64,000 nt of DNA from Brachynemurus nebulosus (GCA_035578155.1 JAPWDM010000004.1:55615648-55679647), one strand, 5' to 3'. Shown: positions 12,901 through 23,865, numbered from the stretch's first letter. Notes: generated by a model from the sequence alone, not told the origin. Numbers and translations are program-made.

Positions 12901-13661
12901 TGGGAAGTGCCATCGTCATTCGTGACGATCCTCACGCCTGGACACTTCCTCCCAAGGCCACTGTGTATACTGCAGAATTATTCGCGATTTTGCAAGCCCT
13001 GCGATTCTGTCAAACATCTGAAGACAGCGCATTCCTCATTTGTTCCGACTCGTTGAGCGCGTTGCAAGCGATATGCCACTCTCATACCATCGATCCACTG
13101 GTGCAGAACATCCGAACGTGTCTCTACATGCTCCGTCAAAAGTCTATCACCTTCTTTTGGGTTCCCGGACATGTAGGGATACCTGGCAATGAACTCGCCG
13201 ACCAGGCAGCACGTCATGCAGCCGAAGTCGGTGAGCCACAGGACATTGCCATACGCCCAGAGGATCTGAGAGTGAGCATACGATCCGCGATTGATCAGAA
13301 ATGGCAACGTGAGTGGAACAACCTCACGGCGAAGCTCAGACAGGTGAAACCTGAGGTCCGAAGAACTCCGGCACCTGTAAATCTGAGCCGGCGAGAGAGT
13401 GTGGCCCTGACGCGTTTACGCTTGGGCCACACGGCGTTAACACATCGTCATCTTCTCGCCGGTGAGGATCAGCCAAGGTGCGCCGCCTGCGGGACGGCGC
13501 TGACCGTGAGGCATATAGTTGAGGAATGTGTAGCCCTTGAGCCATTGCGCCAAAGGCTGCAGCTCCCGAATGATGTAGCCAACGCTTTAAGTTATGATGC
13601 AGTCTCTGAAAGAAGGATGATCGAATTTCTCAGAAATTCAAACCTTCTTCAGAGACTGTAG
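10000..13661 (+). pseudogene. ORF2 of I-clade LINE (copy A): endonuclease-RT-RNase H, one frameshift
   Basis: About 1,220 codons, normally one polypeptide that nicks the target and reverse-transcribes the element. The N-terminus is an apurinic-type endonuclease (MAIIQWNCNGVK, LLLGDFNAHNPMWG, SDHIPI). The RT follows, with GDTSPGPDEIPYAM, VFFDLEKAYD, GVPQGSTISVTLFS and the catalytic YVDD (RCLYVDDLTIFY). The C-terminus carries RNase H (IYTDGSKT, TAELFAILQAL, ICSDSLSALQA, WVPGHVGIPGNELADQAA) and a CAAC-GTAL-H-C cluster. The frame breaks near 12108-12114, in an A-run that is one base shorter than in copy C, so the first frame ends at 12168 and the rest reads from 12114. All other motifs are intact, which suggests recent inactivation. 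Confidence 0.92.
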
Positions 13662-14493
13662 GGGCTTTACATCTCAGATTTTACAAGTCGTCTCGTTTTA
13701 TCTCCCCCGACAGTGAATTTTATTTTCAGCGTTTTTTTAATTTATGTGTTAAAATGATTTTGTGAGCGTCCTAATTTATTTATTTATTAACGATACCCTG
13801 TTCCAGCTGGTCTGGCAGGGTACTTTTAGTCTTGTTTTTATGCCACCTAGGGCCTTTACACTCTTAGTGGTACTTTGTTATTTATACATGTTATTTTGTT
13901 TTTGTTATTGCTTTTTAACGATGTACCACCGAAGGCTCTTTACACCCGAGGTGGTACATCATTTGTTTCTTTTATCTGTGATATTTTGTTATGCCGCTGT
14001 AGGCCTGTTGTTATGGCTCTACAGCGGTATTGTTTTAATCCCTTATTGCGTCACTGGTCGGCCAGTGGCTGCCTAGTGACGCAATAAGTTTTATCTGTGA
14101 TAACACTGTGATTCTCTTCTAGTCTTGTTTTGTTTTGAGTGTCTCTAGTCAGGTTTCTCTACCCCGAGGCCATTTATACCTTGGGGGGAGTCTCAACGAT
14201 GGTTTTCAGTCCTTGGTGACCGGACGCTCTGTCTAGTACTTATCGTACCGTCACCAAGGACTGTCCGCGCTTTTAAGCTCTGGGATGGCAGGGCTCATCG
14301 TTGGATTTTATATGTGTTTCTTTGTCCGTTGTCTAGTGCATTTATGTGTCCCTGTCTTTACGTGTTGTTTTTATTTATATTTTTCGTTTCGGCGGCGCAT
14401 GCCCTTAGTAGGCGATGCTGCCGGGTGCTGCTGACCGCGCCATCCACTGGCAGCAGTACCCCAATTATAATCAAAAAAAAAATAAATAAATAA
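13662..14493 (+). other. Hairpin-array 3' UTR of I-clade LINE (copy A)
   Basis: The 3' UTR is a series of separate inverted repeats. Examples: TACCCTG/CAGGGTA (13794-13822), GATGTACCACC/GGTGGTACATC (13920-13960), ATGCCGCTGTAGG paired with CTACAGCGGTAT (13991-14030), CTTATTGCGTCACT/AGTGACGCAATAAG (14042-14088), CCCCGAGG/CCTTGGGG (14162-14186). A nested structure follows at 14194-14303, whose inner stem CAGTCCTTGGTGAC (14207-14220) pairs with 14250-14263. The last stem, GGGTGCTGCTG/CAGCAGTACCC (14423-14461), sits just before the tail. The same hairpins occur in copies C and D. LINE 3' ends are recognised by their own RT, so the last stem is a candidate recognition structure. Confidence 0.85.
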
Positions 14494-15204
14494 GCCTATA
14501 GGTGGTGAGGACACCTATAGCAGCTGCCCTTGGCACCCGTGAGGGATATTTATCCTCCATTGGTGTCAAGGAGGCTAAGGGTTCCAGGAGTAGTTTATGC
14601 GCAATACAGTAATCTTCGGATTCCATTAGCCTCTGACTACCCAAGATCGGCACCTTTCCTTCTCGAGGTACCACTGTTTTCACAAAAGATGCCGGATCTA
14701 GAGGAGTAATCCTCGAATGTTCATTTCTTCAACCTTCGTTTTTATTTCGTTTCGTTTTTATTCTTTTTTTGTTTTCGTTATTTTTATTTCTTTTTGTTTC
14801 AGGTCTTCTTTTATCATTTGTTTCTTTTTTGTTTTTGGTTTTGTTTTGTTTTCGTTTTTTCAATGTTGTCCCAACTTCAAGTCATCTTCGGGACCCACAC
14901 TAGCTCGTGTGTGGCTTAGCGGCGTTGCCTGGAAAAGGGGATCCTGGTGACTGAGGGAAGCCGTTACTTGAGAGTACGGCGGAACAACACGTCACTTCGG
15001 TCCTGGCTTCAGGCATAGACCGTTGCTGCGGTTATGCACCGGCCGCAGTAAATTCGAGCGCCCCGGGGTCGTGCGTGTCACTGGGGCAATGGGGTTCGTC
15101 CCTAGGGCCCCTCATTCCCGTATCCCTGGCGTGGGAGTCCCACGTCCCTTATGAGGCTCCGTGGAGGGTGGGGAGCAGGGTGGGGGTTTTATTGTGTTAC
15201 GTTT

Positions 15205-16847
15205 ATGGGAGACGAAAACTTAAATAAACAGGGCGAGTCCCGGCCCTCCAAATCGGACGCGAACTCGGCTCCACCACCGTCATCTGGTGTGAGATCTGGT
15301 AGCGAGACACGTCCCGCTACCGCATCCAATGTACCCGCACCGCAAACTAGCGGGGCGAGTACAGTGTCCAAAAGGGGTAACCCTCCCCACAAAAAAGGGA
15401 ATCGTGGTGGGCGTCAATTTCCACTTGACGCCCCAAGAGAGCAAGTAGAAAGCTTTGTGAGGTTTTTAGTTGTAAAACCAACGGAAGGAGACTTCAGTAA
15501 GATTAGTCTCTTCCAGTTGGCAAAATTGGTGAAAGAATTTATTGGGCATGTTGAGAATGCTAAACTGTCGGGCAAAGGGTTGCTCGTGGAGGCATTCTCA
15601 GCGGCACAATCCGAGAAAATCATGAATTTAAAGAATCTCGGTCAGTACGCGGTGGAGGTGAGCCCCCATGGAGTACTAAATTACTCCCGGGGCGTGATCA
15701 TGCACCCATCACTAGCGTACTGCGACCCCGAGGAGATAGTGTCGGAGATGTCTTCGCAGGGGGTTATAGAAGCGAAAAGGCTTAAATTCAACAGGGGGAA
15801 TAAATATCCAAATTCCCCTTTTAATTCTTCTTACTTTTAACAAGACCACCTTACCAAGAGAGGTGGTCTTAGGCCTTTTCGAAAAAATCGACGTACGTCC
15901 GTACATTCCGGCACCAATGAGGTGCTATAATTGCCAAAGGTACGGACATGTATCCCAGAAATATAACGTCGAGCAACAGATATGCGTGTGCGGTAAGCCG
16001 TTACACGATGGACAACCGTGCGGCGAACCGGTAAAATGTGTAAACTGTGGTGGCAATCACTCACCAAAATCAAGAAATTGCCCCATTTTCAAGCAAGAAT
16101 CAGCCATCCAAGAGCTGAGAGCCCTGGAGAAATTATCTTATCCAGAGGCGCGTCGGAAACTTCTGGGCAGTATGCCCCGACGCTCTGCTTTGGATGGCTA
16201 CGCACGCACTGTTGCAGCCCCCGCCCCTACAGTGGCTGAGAAAAACAGCGAAATTAAGGAAATAAAAGAAGCCATGAGACAGATGCAAGTAAATATGCAA
16301 AAAATGCAAGAATGTCTCATGCGCTCTGTGGGTGTAGCTAGCCCTACTCCCACATCAGCCGCAGTGCCAACCACGGTCCCTGAGACGAAAAGGGTTATAA
16401 CAACCACCCTTCAGGGACCTGTAGTAAGAAATGTGACGTCTTCTCCTAAAAAGAAGACTTCGCCAAAAAATCGTCAGGCAGAAGACGTCACAGCGAGGGG
16501 GAGAAGGAGGTGGTAAAACCAAGGTCCCCAAAAAAGGGACCCTCCACAACCACCTCGGAGGCAGAAACAATGCTGCCTCCACAATCGACGGTGCCACTGC
16601 CACAACGACCAACGGCACCGTCCTGACCGGGCACACCCGAACGCCCGGTCACCCCCTCCCGAGTCGCTCCACAACAACACAAGTGAGCGACTCGGACATG
16701 TCGACCGCGTCGGTGCGGACGGGCGTCAAATGCCCTACGACCGACGCGTACATCAACACCTCGGCCACGGAGTCTGATAACTCCGATGCCGAGGTGCAAG
16801 TAGTTAAAAGAAAAAAAGGCTGGCCTAAGGGGAAACCTAGGAAGTAG
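15205..16847 (+). pseudogene. ORF1 of I-clade LINE (copy B), frameshifted
   Basis: The counterpart of the gag-like ORF1 of copy A. The ATG at 15205 (MGDENLNKQGESRPS) opens a frame that ends at 15840; the continuing homology reads in another frame from 15863 (VLGLFEKIDVRPYI). The zinc knuckles are present (CYNCQRYGHVSQKYNV, CVCGKPLHDGQPC, CVNCGGNHSPKSRNC), but the last Cys of the first knuckle has become Tyr. A second frameshift near 16480 sends the frame to a stop at 16516, while homology to the basic C-terminus continues to 16847. Confidence 0.88.
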
Positions 16848-16885
16848 CCACACTTCCTAGGGAGCAACCCGATGTAGTAGCAAAA

Positions 16886-19497
16886 ATGGCGATCATACAA
16901 TGGAACTGTAATGGTGTAAAACATCATCACTGTGAATTGCAGAGGCTTCTGGCTGAGCACACGCCTATGTGCGAGGGGGGGTGTTGCCATCATCATCAAA
17001 GATGGCGTCCCTTTCCGGGACCACCCACTAAACACTCCCCTACAAGCCATCGCAGTTCGTTTTATGAAACCGCCCCAGTTCATAGTATGCTCGGTCTATC
17101 TACCAGACTTCGACTGGAACGTCGAAGATTTGACCGAGCTTACCTTACAGTTACTACGTCCATTTTTGTTACTAGGAGATTTTAATGCTCAGAGCCCCAT
17201 GTGGGGTTGTAGCACAAGAGACGCCCGTGGAAGACTCATCGAACGTTTTCTAGATGAATCTGAAACGGTCTTGTTGAATGCCGGTGAAGGTACTTTTATT
17301 AATGCAAGGACCGGTGAGTTGTCGGCTATCGACTTGTCACTTTGCTCACCGGTTATGGCCCACCGTTATGAATGGACGCTGGCGTCAGACTCATACGGTA
17401 GCGACCATATACCTATTATTTTAAATAGTACCATGCCGATGACTCCACATTCGTCTTCGCCGAGATGGCGTCTCCGTCAAGCCGATTGGGAAATGAACGC
17501 TAATTCATTCCGTACACCCGAGCTGACTGGAGACGTAGAATATGATGTGGAGAAAATGTCCTCCAGTGTCAATGAAGCAGCATATACGAGTATACCGAAG
17601 TCGTCAAATATTCCCGTTCACCTATGCCCTCCCTTCTCGTCGTCGACGGTCGAAACATCACTGAACGCGCAGAAATAGCTAATTGCTTAGCTAAGCACTT
17701 TGAGCGCGTCAGTGGCTCCCAGAATTATGACCCGGACTTCCTGCGGATCAAGATCGAACACGAACAAAACGATCTTGATTTTTTCTCGGATGAATCCCTC
17801 CAGTATAACCAACCGTTTTCTATGCAAGAGTTACTGGAGGCGCTTCGGGGATCTGGGGACACATCCCCTGGACCTGATGAGATCCCCTACGCCATGATCC
17901 GGAACCTGCCTTATCCTGGTAAGTGTAGGTTACTGGATCTGTATAACGAAATTTTTAAGCAAGGTGTTTACCCTCCGCAGTGGCGGGAAGCTACCATCAT
18001 TCCGCTGCTAAAAGAGAATAAAGATTCATCGCAACTATCTAGCTACCGTCCAATATCCTTGACTTGCTGTTTCAGCAAGGTATTGGAAAAAATGGTGAAC
18101 AACCGTCTCGTCTGGTGGCTGGAATCCCACAATCTCATTCCTAAACATCAATGTGGGTTCCGCCGATACCATTCGACTACGGACCATCTTGTTCGCCTCG
18201 AGAATGCCATTCAAGACGCCTTTCTCCAACGAAAACACCTTGTGGCTGTGTTTTTCGATTTGGAGAAAGCTTATTATATGACCTGGAGGTATGGCATTCT
18301 CAAGAAGCTGCACGACTGGGGTCTAAGAGGTAACCTCCCTCAGTTCGTAAAAAGTTTTCTGACTGACCGTTCTTTTCGTGTCCGGGTAGGTGACACTGAG
18401 TCTGAGGGCCACTCCCAGGAGAATGGTGTTCCTCAAGGCTCCACCATTAGTGTCACCTTGTTTTCCATCGCAGTCAGTTATATTGCAGCTTCAGCCCCAA
18501 TTCGTCGTTGCTTGTACGTTGATGATCTCACCATTTTTTATGCAGCCGACTCCATCGAGGATATCCAAGAACGGCTGCAACAAGGCATCAACGAAGTGGT
18601 GACTTCTGCAAAGCTCTTGGTTTTCGATTTTCACCCCAAAAGACATCGGTGGTACACTTCTGCAGAAAGCGCAACGCACATCCGGATCCTGTTCTCACAT
18701 TGAAAGGATCCAACCTTCAGTGCGTCGATAGCGTCAGGTTTCTAGGACTCATATTTGATAAACAACTTACGTGGCGTCCACACCTCCAAGCCTTAGCTGC
18801 GAGTTGTCGCAGGACAATAAACATGCGTATGTGCTTGGCTGGTGCATCGTGGAGTGCGGGCCGGGAGTCGTTGCTTCGCCTGTATCAATCGCTAGTTCTG
18901 ACTAGGATTGATTACGGCAGCATTACTTACTCCTCCGCCCGGGCGTCTGCGCTTCTTTTCCTAGATCCTGTTCACCATGCAGGCATACGACTGGCTACGG
19001 GAGCATTTCGAACGAGCCCTTCTATGAGCCTCTGCGTAGAGTCGGGTCTTCCTCCGCTGCGACTGAGACGTGAGCGTCTCTTGCTCAATTATGCGGCGGG
19101 GATATATGCAACACCTTCACATATAAACCACCCGACTCTATTCAGATACCGTTTACAGGGGCTCTATGGTCGACGTCCCACCATAAGTCGACCAGTGGCC
19201 GTTCGAACGCAGGAGTTATTAGAGAGTCTGCACTTACAGTTCGCCAAGGTACTTCCCAAACGTCCTATGGAAGTACCTCCTTGGCTGATCCCTAACGTAA
19301 GGTGTCGTTTCGACCTGACTGGTCTCAACAAGGAGGAGACCAGTTCATTCGAATATCGATCCCGCTTTTATGAGATCATTAGCGAACTTGACTCTCTCTG
19401 CATATACACAGATGGTTCCAAAACAGCTACGGGTGTTGGAAGTGCTATCGTCATTCGTGACGATCCTCACGCTTGGACACTTCCTCCCCAGGCCACT
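16886..19497 (+). pseudogene. ORF2 of I-clade LINE (copy B), deleted and truncated
   Basis: Starts like copy A (MAIIQWNCNGVKHHHCEL). A deletion near 16975 removes about 35 residues of the endonuclease N-terminus, and GDFNAQSPMWG follows in another frame (16932-17678). A second deletion near 17613 joins the endonuclease-RT linker to MPSLLVVDGRN. The RT (17624-18703) keeps YVDD, but VFFDLEKAYD has become KAYY. A one-base deletion near 18610 shifts the frame; RT thumb and RNase H start read from 18649 and stop at the truncation after the first RNase H Asp motif (IYTDGSKT). Confidence 0.9.
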
Positions 19498-20483
19498 TCA
19501 TCCAACAAGCTTTTCCATAAATAACATTGGAAAATTTTTCGGTAGTTAACAATCGACGATTATGCATTAGAAAAATTTCATATAAATATGCAATACAGTC
19601 AAACATACAAATTTCGATGTCAAAATTAATGCAATATTTTACAAAAATAAAACTTTGGGTAATATTTCTTAAACTCAAAATAATTAATACAGATAAAATA
19701 AAAATCTGTCCATTCTTTGGTATATTTTAATTTATAGGAAAAGTTACTAGTTATCCAAATATTTCCACACACATAATGATAGACGTTTGAACAAATGATT
19801 GAATGAATAATTATTATCATAATATTATATAACTTTAGTCTAACTAAAAAAGTTTAGTCTGACATAGACTCTATATAAGGATTTTATATTTATATAAATT
19901 CATATTAAAAATAAGAAAATAACAATTATCATAAATATCTATTTAGAACAATTTCTTAAAAATTTACCTGTTTTTATTAAATAAAAGAAATTAATCTGTA
20001 CAAATATGTACCTTCACTAGTCCAAGTTGTAAAAAATATAACAAAAGATGACCCTTCATAAAACTATTGACAATAATTGTGAATACATTTCAACGCAGAC
20101 TTTGAAAAAATGTAGGTATATAATTTATGTACGTAAGTATAGTTTTTCAATATTCAAATGAGATGACTTTTAAAGTACGGCAATAATCAGCAGTATTGTT
20201 CGCCGCATGTTACCTACTTATCTGTATGAATGCAAAAAGAAACCGTTGCCTGTGAAACAGGTAACAAATTTAAATACAAGTGGAGTGAACATAGGGTGGT
20301 ATTTGTAAGCAATAAAATAATTTAACATCTTGAAAGTTTATGGTCGCTAATAACACCCTCTCGAAAAGTCATCCCAAAAATTGTTGGAAAAGGTATACGA
20401 AAATTATTGTAAGCAAATGAAGCAAAGTAAGTATGAGCAAGTAGAGTATGGGTATGAGTATGAGCATCTTTTAGAATATCGCT

Positions 20484-20485
<2 letters not shown>
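19498..20485. other. AT-rich DNA, no gene seen
   Basis: About 1 kb of AT-rich sequence directly after the broken 3' edge of copy B. There is no continuation of the LINE, no open frame of interest and no recognised RNA gene. Near 20430 a short GAGTATG/GGTATGA-type repeat leads into the next TA tract. Confidence 0.6.

Positions 20486-20572
<87 letters not shown>
20486..20572. repeat. (TA)n microsatellite
   Basis: About 87 bp of uninterrupted TA repeats, 80 bp outside the 3' end of the RTE element. Confidence 0.98.
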
Positions 20573-20574
<2 letters not shown>

Positions 20575-20689
20575 GTACATAGAAATAATATTACATAAAA
20601 ATTCTAATTCTATTAAAATACTGTATTATTCTATACTAGATACTTAGTAAGTAAAGTAAATAAACATTCCTTTGGCTGCTGAAACTACA

Positions 20690-21598
20690 TCCACTGCTGG
20701 ATATAGGCCTCTCCCAGGTTTTTCCATTCTACCCTATTTTGAGTGCGTCTTGTTCATAGTATACCTGCTGTTTTTCTTATGTCGTCAGACCGTCTAATAA
20801 ATTGTCTACCACGCTTTCTTTTCATGTCTCGTGGGTACCAGTCTGTCAGTCGTTTTGTCCACCTGTCGTCGTTTTGTCTGTACATATGACCTGCTCAATT
20901 CCATTTTTGTTTCTTAATACTTGTAACAATATCTACTAATTTGGTTATGTTACGCATGTCAATATTTCTTACGCGATCCTTACGCTTTATACCTGGCATA
21001 CTTCTTTCTATCGCGTATTGAGTAGTTCGGAGTTGTTTAGTTTGTTTCTTAGACAGGGACCATGTTTGACAGCCATACATTAGACATGGCGCTATACAGC
21101 TTTCATGTACCTTTTTCTTGAGACATATAGGTAGTTGTTCATTTTTCATTACGAATTTTAGTGACCAGTATTTATTCCACGTTAAGGTGATACGACGGTT
21201 TATCTCTTTTTGTTGTTTGTTTTTAAATGAGACTAATTGTCCTAAGTAGATAAAATCTTCCACCCATTCTAGATAAATGTTATTTAGTTGAATAACATCT
21301 TGGTCAGAATTTGTCATTAATTTAGTTTTAGCATGATTAATGCTTAAACCAGCTTTTTTACATTCTAGATATAAACCATTTAACATGCTACTTAATTCTG
21401 CCAATGATGTTGATATTAGTACGATATCATCAGCAAAACGTATATTACTAATAAATTTACCATCAATTTTTAAACCATTTTCCTGTCAATCTAATTGAAT
21501 AAAAATATATTCTAGCGATATATTAAAAAGTATCGGTGATAATGGGTCTCCTTGTTTTACTCCCTTATTATTTTCTAAGATTATTCGTGCTTTACTAT

Positions 21599-21689
<91 letters not shown>

Positions 21690-23172
21690 AATAAATTTAC
21701 ATACTGTGAATTTAAACCGTATTTTTTTAACACATCGTAGAGAAATTGGTGAGGTAGCGCATCGATTGCTTTAGTAAAATCGATAAATGCGAAATAAACA
21801 TTTAGGTTATATTCAATTGGCTTTTCTATAATTTGATTGATGGCATGTAAATGGTCTATAGTTGAGAAATTTTTCCGAAAACCGGCTTACTCACATTTTA
21901 TATGCTCATTTAATTGGAGTATAAGTCTTTTTCCCAAAATACTCATAAATAGTTTGTATAAAGTGGAAGATAAACTAATGGGTCTATAGTTGTTTATATT
22001 CGAAATATCACCTTTTTTATAAAGTAGAACAATATCTGATTTTAGCCACTCATTCGGTACAACTCCTTTGTGTAATACTAAATTAAATAGTTTAAGTAAG
22101 GGTTTGATGAGTTCGTCCTTGCCATATTTTAAAAGTTCATTAGTTATATTATCAGCGCCGGGTGCTTTATTGTTTTTAAGTTTAGAGATAGCACAGGATA
22201 TTTTATCCGGGATTATGTCTGGTATATACAGTTCATTATTGGGTTTCATAATTAGGTTCTTTGTTTGGATTTGATCGAGGCGTTTATAAAGTTCTTTAAA
22301 GAATTCCGTTGCTATTTTCATTATTGTTTCCCTATTATATTCTTCAGAATTCTGTTTGGTTTTCATTTTTATAATCCATGTTTTACCTATACCTAGTTTT
22401 CTTTTTACTTGTTTGGTAGAGCGAGATGATTCTATAATATTCTGTATTTTCTAATATCATCGCGAATATGACGTTGTGTTAATTTACATAATTCAGTATA
22501 TTCAATTTTTTTGGTTGCTGATTTATTTTTCATTAATTTCAGTTTTTCTCGTTTCTCAATTAATTTTTTGGTTTTTTCACTAATTTTATTTATTATAGAA
22601 TCATCTTTAGTTATTTTGTTAATCTTTTTAACTGCATTTATTAATGATTTTTCAATTTGGTCTTCTAAAATTTGTATTTTTGTTAGTTCTGTTTTTAAAT
22701 GTGAACTCAATTCAGAATTGAGAATGGATTTGAATTTAATAACATCTGACTCATTTAACACGGATGTGACGACTGATTGATAGTTATTATAGTTAAAAGG
22801 ACGTACTTTTTTGAAAGATATTTTTGTTTGTAACAATCTATGATCTGCATTGAAATTAAATTTACTTATTATGTCAACATCTACTACATTAATGTTATTA
22901 TCTGCTATTATATAGTCAATTTCGTTTTTAACTTCCTGATTCGGTGATATCCAAGTCCATTTCCGACCAGCACGTTTTTTGAAAAACGTATTCATAATTC
23001 TTAATTGATTAGATTGACAAAACCGTAACAGTTTATATCCCCTTTTATTTCGTTTCCCATAGCAATATGGACCTATAGAAAATTTTTCATCAATACATGC
23101 CCTTTGTCCTATTTGACTATTAAAGTCTCCTATGATTAATTTTGGGCCTTGTGTATTTTCTAATTGGTTCAT
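20690..23172 (-). pseudogene. RTE endonuclease-reverse transcriptase, broken
   Basis: The first segment (22432-23172) is the endonuclease: LIIGDFNSQIG, TWISPNQEVKNEIDYI and NADHRLLQTKI. The RT N-terminal part (21887-22366) has NNKAPGADNITNELLKY, NEWLKSDIVLLYKKGD and NNYRPISLSSTLYKL. The fingers and palm continue at 21490-21890 (GFRKNFSTIDHLHA, YFAFIDFTKAID, GVKQGDPLSPILFN, FADDIVLIS). The thumb and C-terminus (20895-21404) include LSINHAKTKLM and APCLMYGCQTWSLSKKQ. There are frameshifts near 22432 and 22366, an in-frame stop near 21890, and a (TA)n tract at 21603-21687 between NSQYVNLLV and QNSKARI. It cannot make a full protein. Confidence 0.88.
21603..21687. repeat. (TA)n microsatellite inside RTE coding sequence
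   Basis: 85 bp of TA repeats placed exactly where related RTE proteins have a short Ile-Tyr stretch. RTE coding homology resumes on both sides with nothing missing. The tract length leaves the two sides in different frames. Confidence 0.97.
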
Positions 23173-23265
23173 CAGAATTGCAATTCTTATGCAATTCTGA
23201 AATTAGTATTAGCCATTGTTAAATAATAATAATAATATATAATTATATTTAAATATTTAGTTATT

Positions 23266-23306
23266 TAAAAAGCCCTTAAAAGTATTATTAGAAATACTTT
23301 TAAGGG
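23266..23306. repeat. Perfect hairpin, copy 2
   Basis: AGCCCTTAAAAGTATT, loop ATTAGA, then the exact reverse complement. The stem is identical to the one at 7502-7541 and the loop is the reverse complement of that loop. It lies just before the ~50 bp tandem array. Confidence 0.85.
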
Positions 23307-23330
23307 CTAAGGACTAATTAGGAGATAAAA

Positions 23331-23865
23331 TCATGGCCGGATCAGGGAAGTTTAATTAAGGCCCTAATAAGCAAATAAAATCAGGGCCGGATCAGAAAAA
23401 CCATAATAAGGCCCTAATAAGAAGATAAAATCGGGGCCGGATCAGGGAAGTTTAATTAAACCCTAATAAGGAAATGAAATTAGGGCCAGATCGGGAAAAT
23501 CATAATAAGGCTCTAATAAGAAGATCAAATCGGGGTCAGATCAGGGAAGTTTAATTAAGGTCCTAATAAGGAAATGAAATCAGGGCCGGATCGGGAAAAC
23601 CATAATAAAATCTCAATAAGGAGATCAAATCAGGGCCAGATCCTGAAAACCATAATAAGGCCCTAATAAGGATATAAAATCAGTGCCGGATCAGGGAAGT
23701 TTAATTAAGGCCCTAATAAGGAAATTAAATAAGGGCCGCATCGGGAAAACCATTATAAGGCCCTAATAAAAAGATAAGATCAGGGCCGGATCAGTTCAAC
23801 CATAACAGGGTCCTAATAAGGCAAACGGAGTCAGGGCCAAATCAGGCAAGTAGGGCAATCCTTAA
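23331..23865. repeat. Tandem array of about eleven ~50 bp monomers with higher-order alternation
   Basis: Each monomer contains CAGGGCCGGATC (or a variant) followed by a joining phrase and GGCCCTAATAAG. The first GGCCGG boxes lie at 23335, 23385, 23435 and 23484. The joining phrase alternates between GGGAAGTTTAATTAA (type A) and GGGAAAACCATAATAA (type B), giving roughly A B A B A B B A B B. This implies a ~100 bp dimer as the unit that was amplified. The DNA after the array (23880-23970) is rich in related GGGCC and CCGGGCC words, perhaps a decayed edge. Confidence 0.9.

Larger units (their letters stand above)
7618..14493 (+). mobile_element. I-clade LINE, copy A (near full length)
   Basis: A 6.9 kb non-LTR retrotransposon. 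It has a 5' UTR (7618-8314, starting GCCTATGGTGGTGAGGACAC after a (TAA)n tract), ORF1 with zinc knuckles, ORF2 with endonuclease, RT and RNase H, a hairpin-rich 3' UTR, and an A-rich tail ending in TAAATAAATAA. RNase H plus a CCHC-bearing ORF1 and a TAA-type tail fit the I group rather than Jockey or R1. Base composition is much GC-richer than the flanking DNA. Its tail joins the 5' end of copy B directly. A single-base deletion in ORF2 makes it inactive as written. Confidence 0.93.
14494..19497 (+). mobile_element. I-clade LINE, copy B (internally deleted, 3' end missing)
   Basis: Starts GCCTATAGGTGGTGAGGACA immediately after the TAAATAAATAA tail of copy A, with no spacer. It follows copy A through the 5' UTR, ORF1 and ORF2 but stops inside RNase H at GGCCACT (19491-19497). 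RNase H remainder, 3' UTR and tail are missing. Two internal ORF2 deletions of about 105 and several hundred bases lie near 16975 and 17613. Loss of the 3' end is unusual for a LINE, whose truncations are normally at the 5' end. Confidence 0.92.
20650..23210 (-). mobile_element. RTE-clade LINE, 5'-truncated
   Basis: On the - strand the element runs from a truncated endonuclease near 23200 to a 3' end near 20655. The C-terminal phrase EAYIQQW (from GAGGCCTATATCCAGCAGTGG) is a hallmark of RTE elements, and a short ACTTTACTTACTAAG tail follows. There is no RNase H and the 3' UTR is very short, as expected for RTE. The 5' edge lies where endonuclease homology begins, just before MNQLENTQGPK. Confidence 0.88.

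Noticed and set aside
23331..23865. CRISPR array, suggested by ~50 bp periodic repeats
   Set aside because: The monomers are contiguous tandem repeats with no unique spacers, and the setting is a eukaryotic transposon-rich locus.
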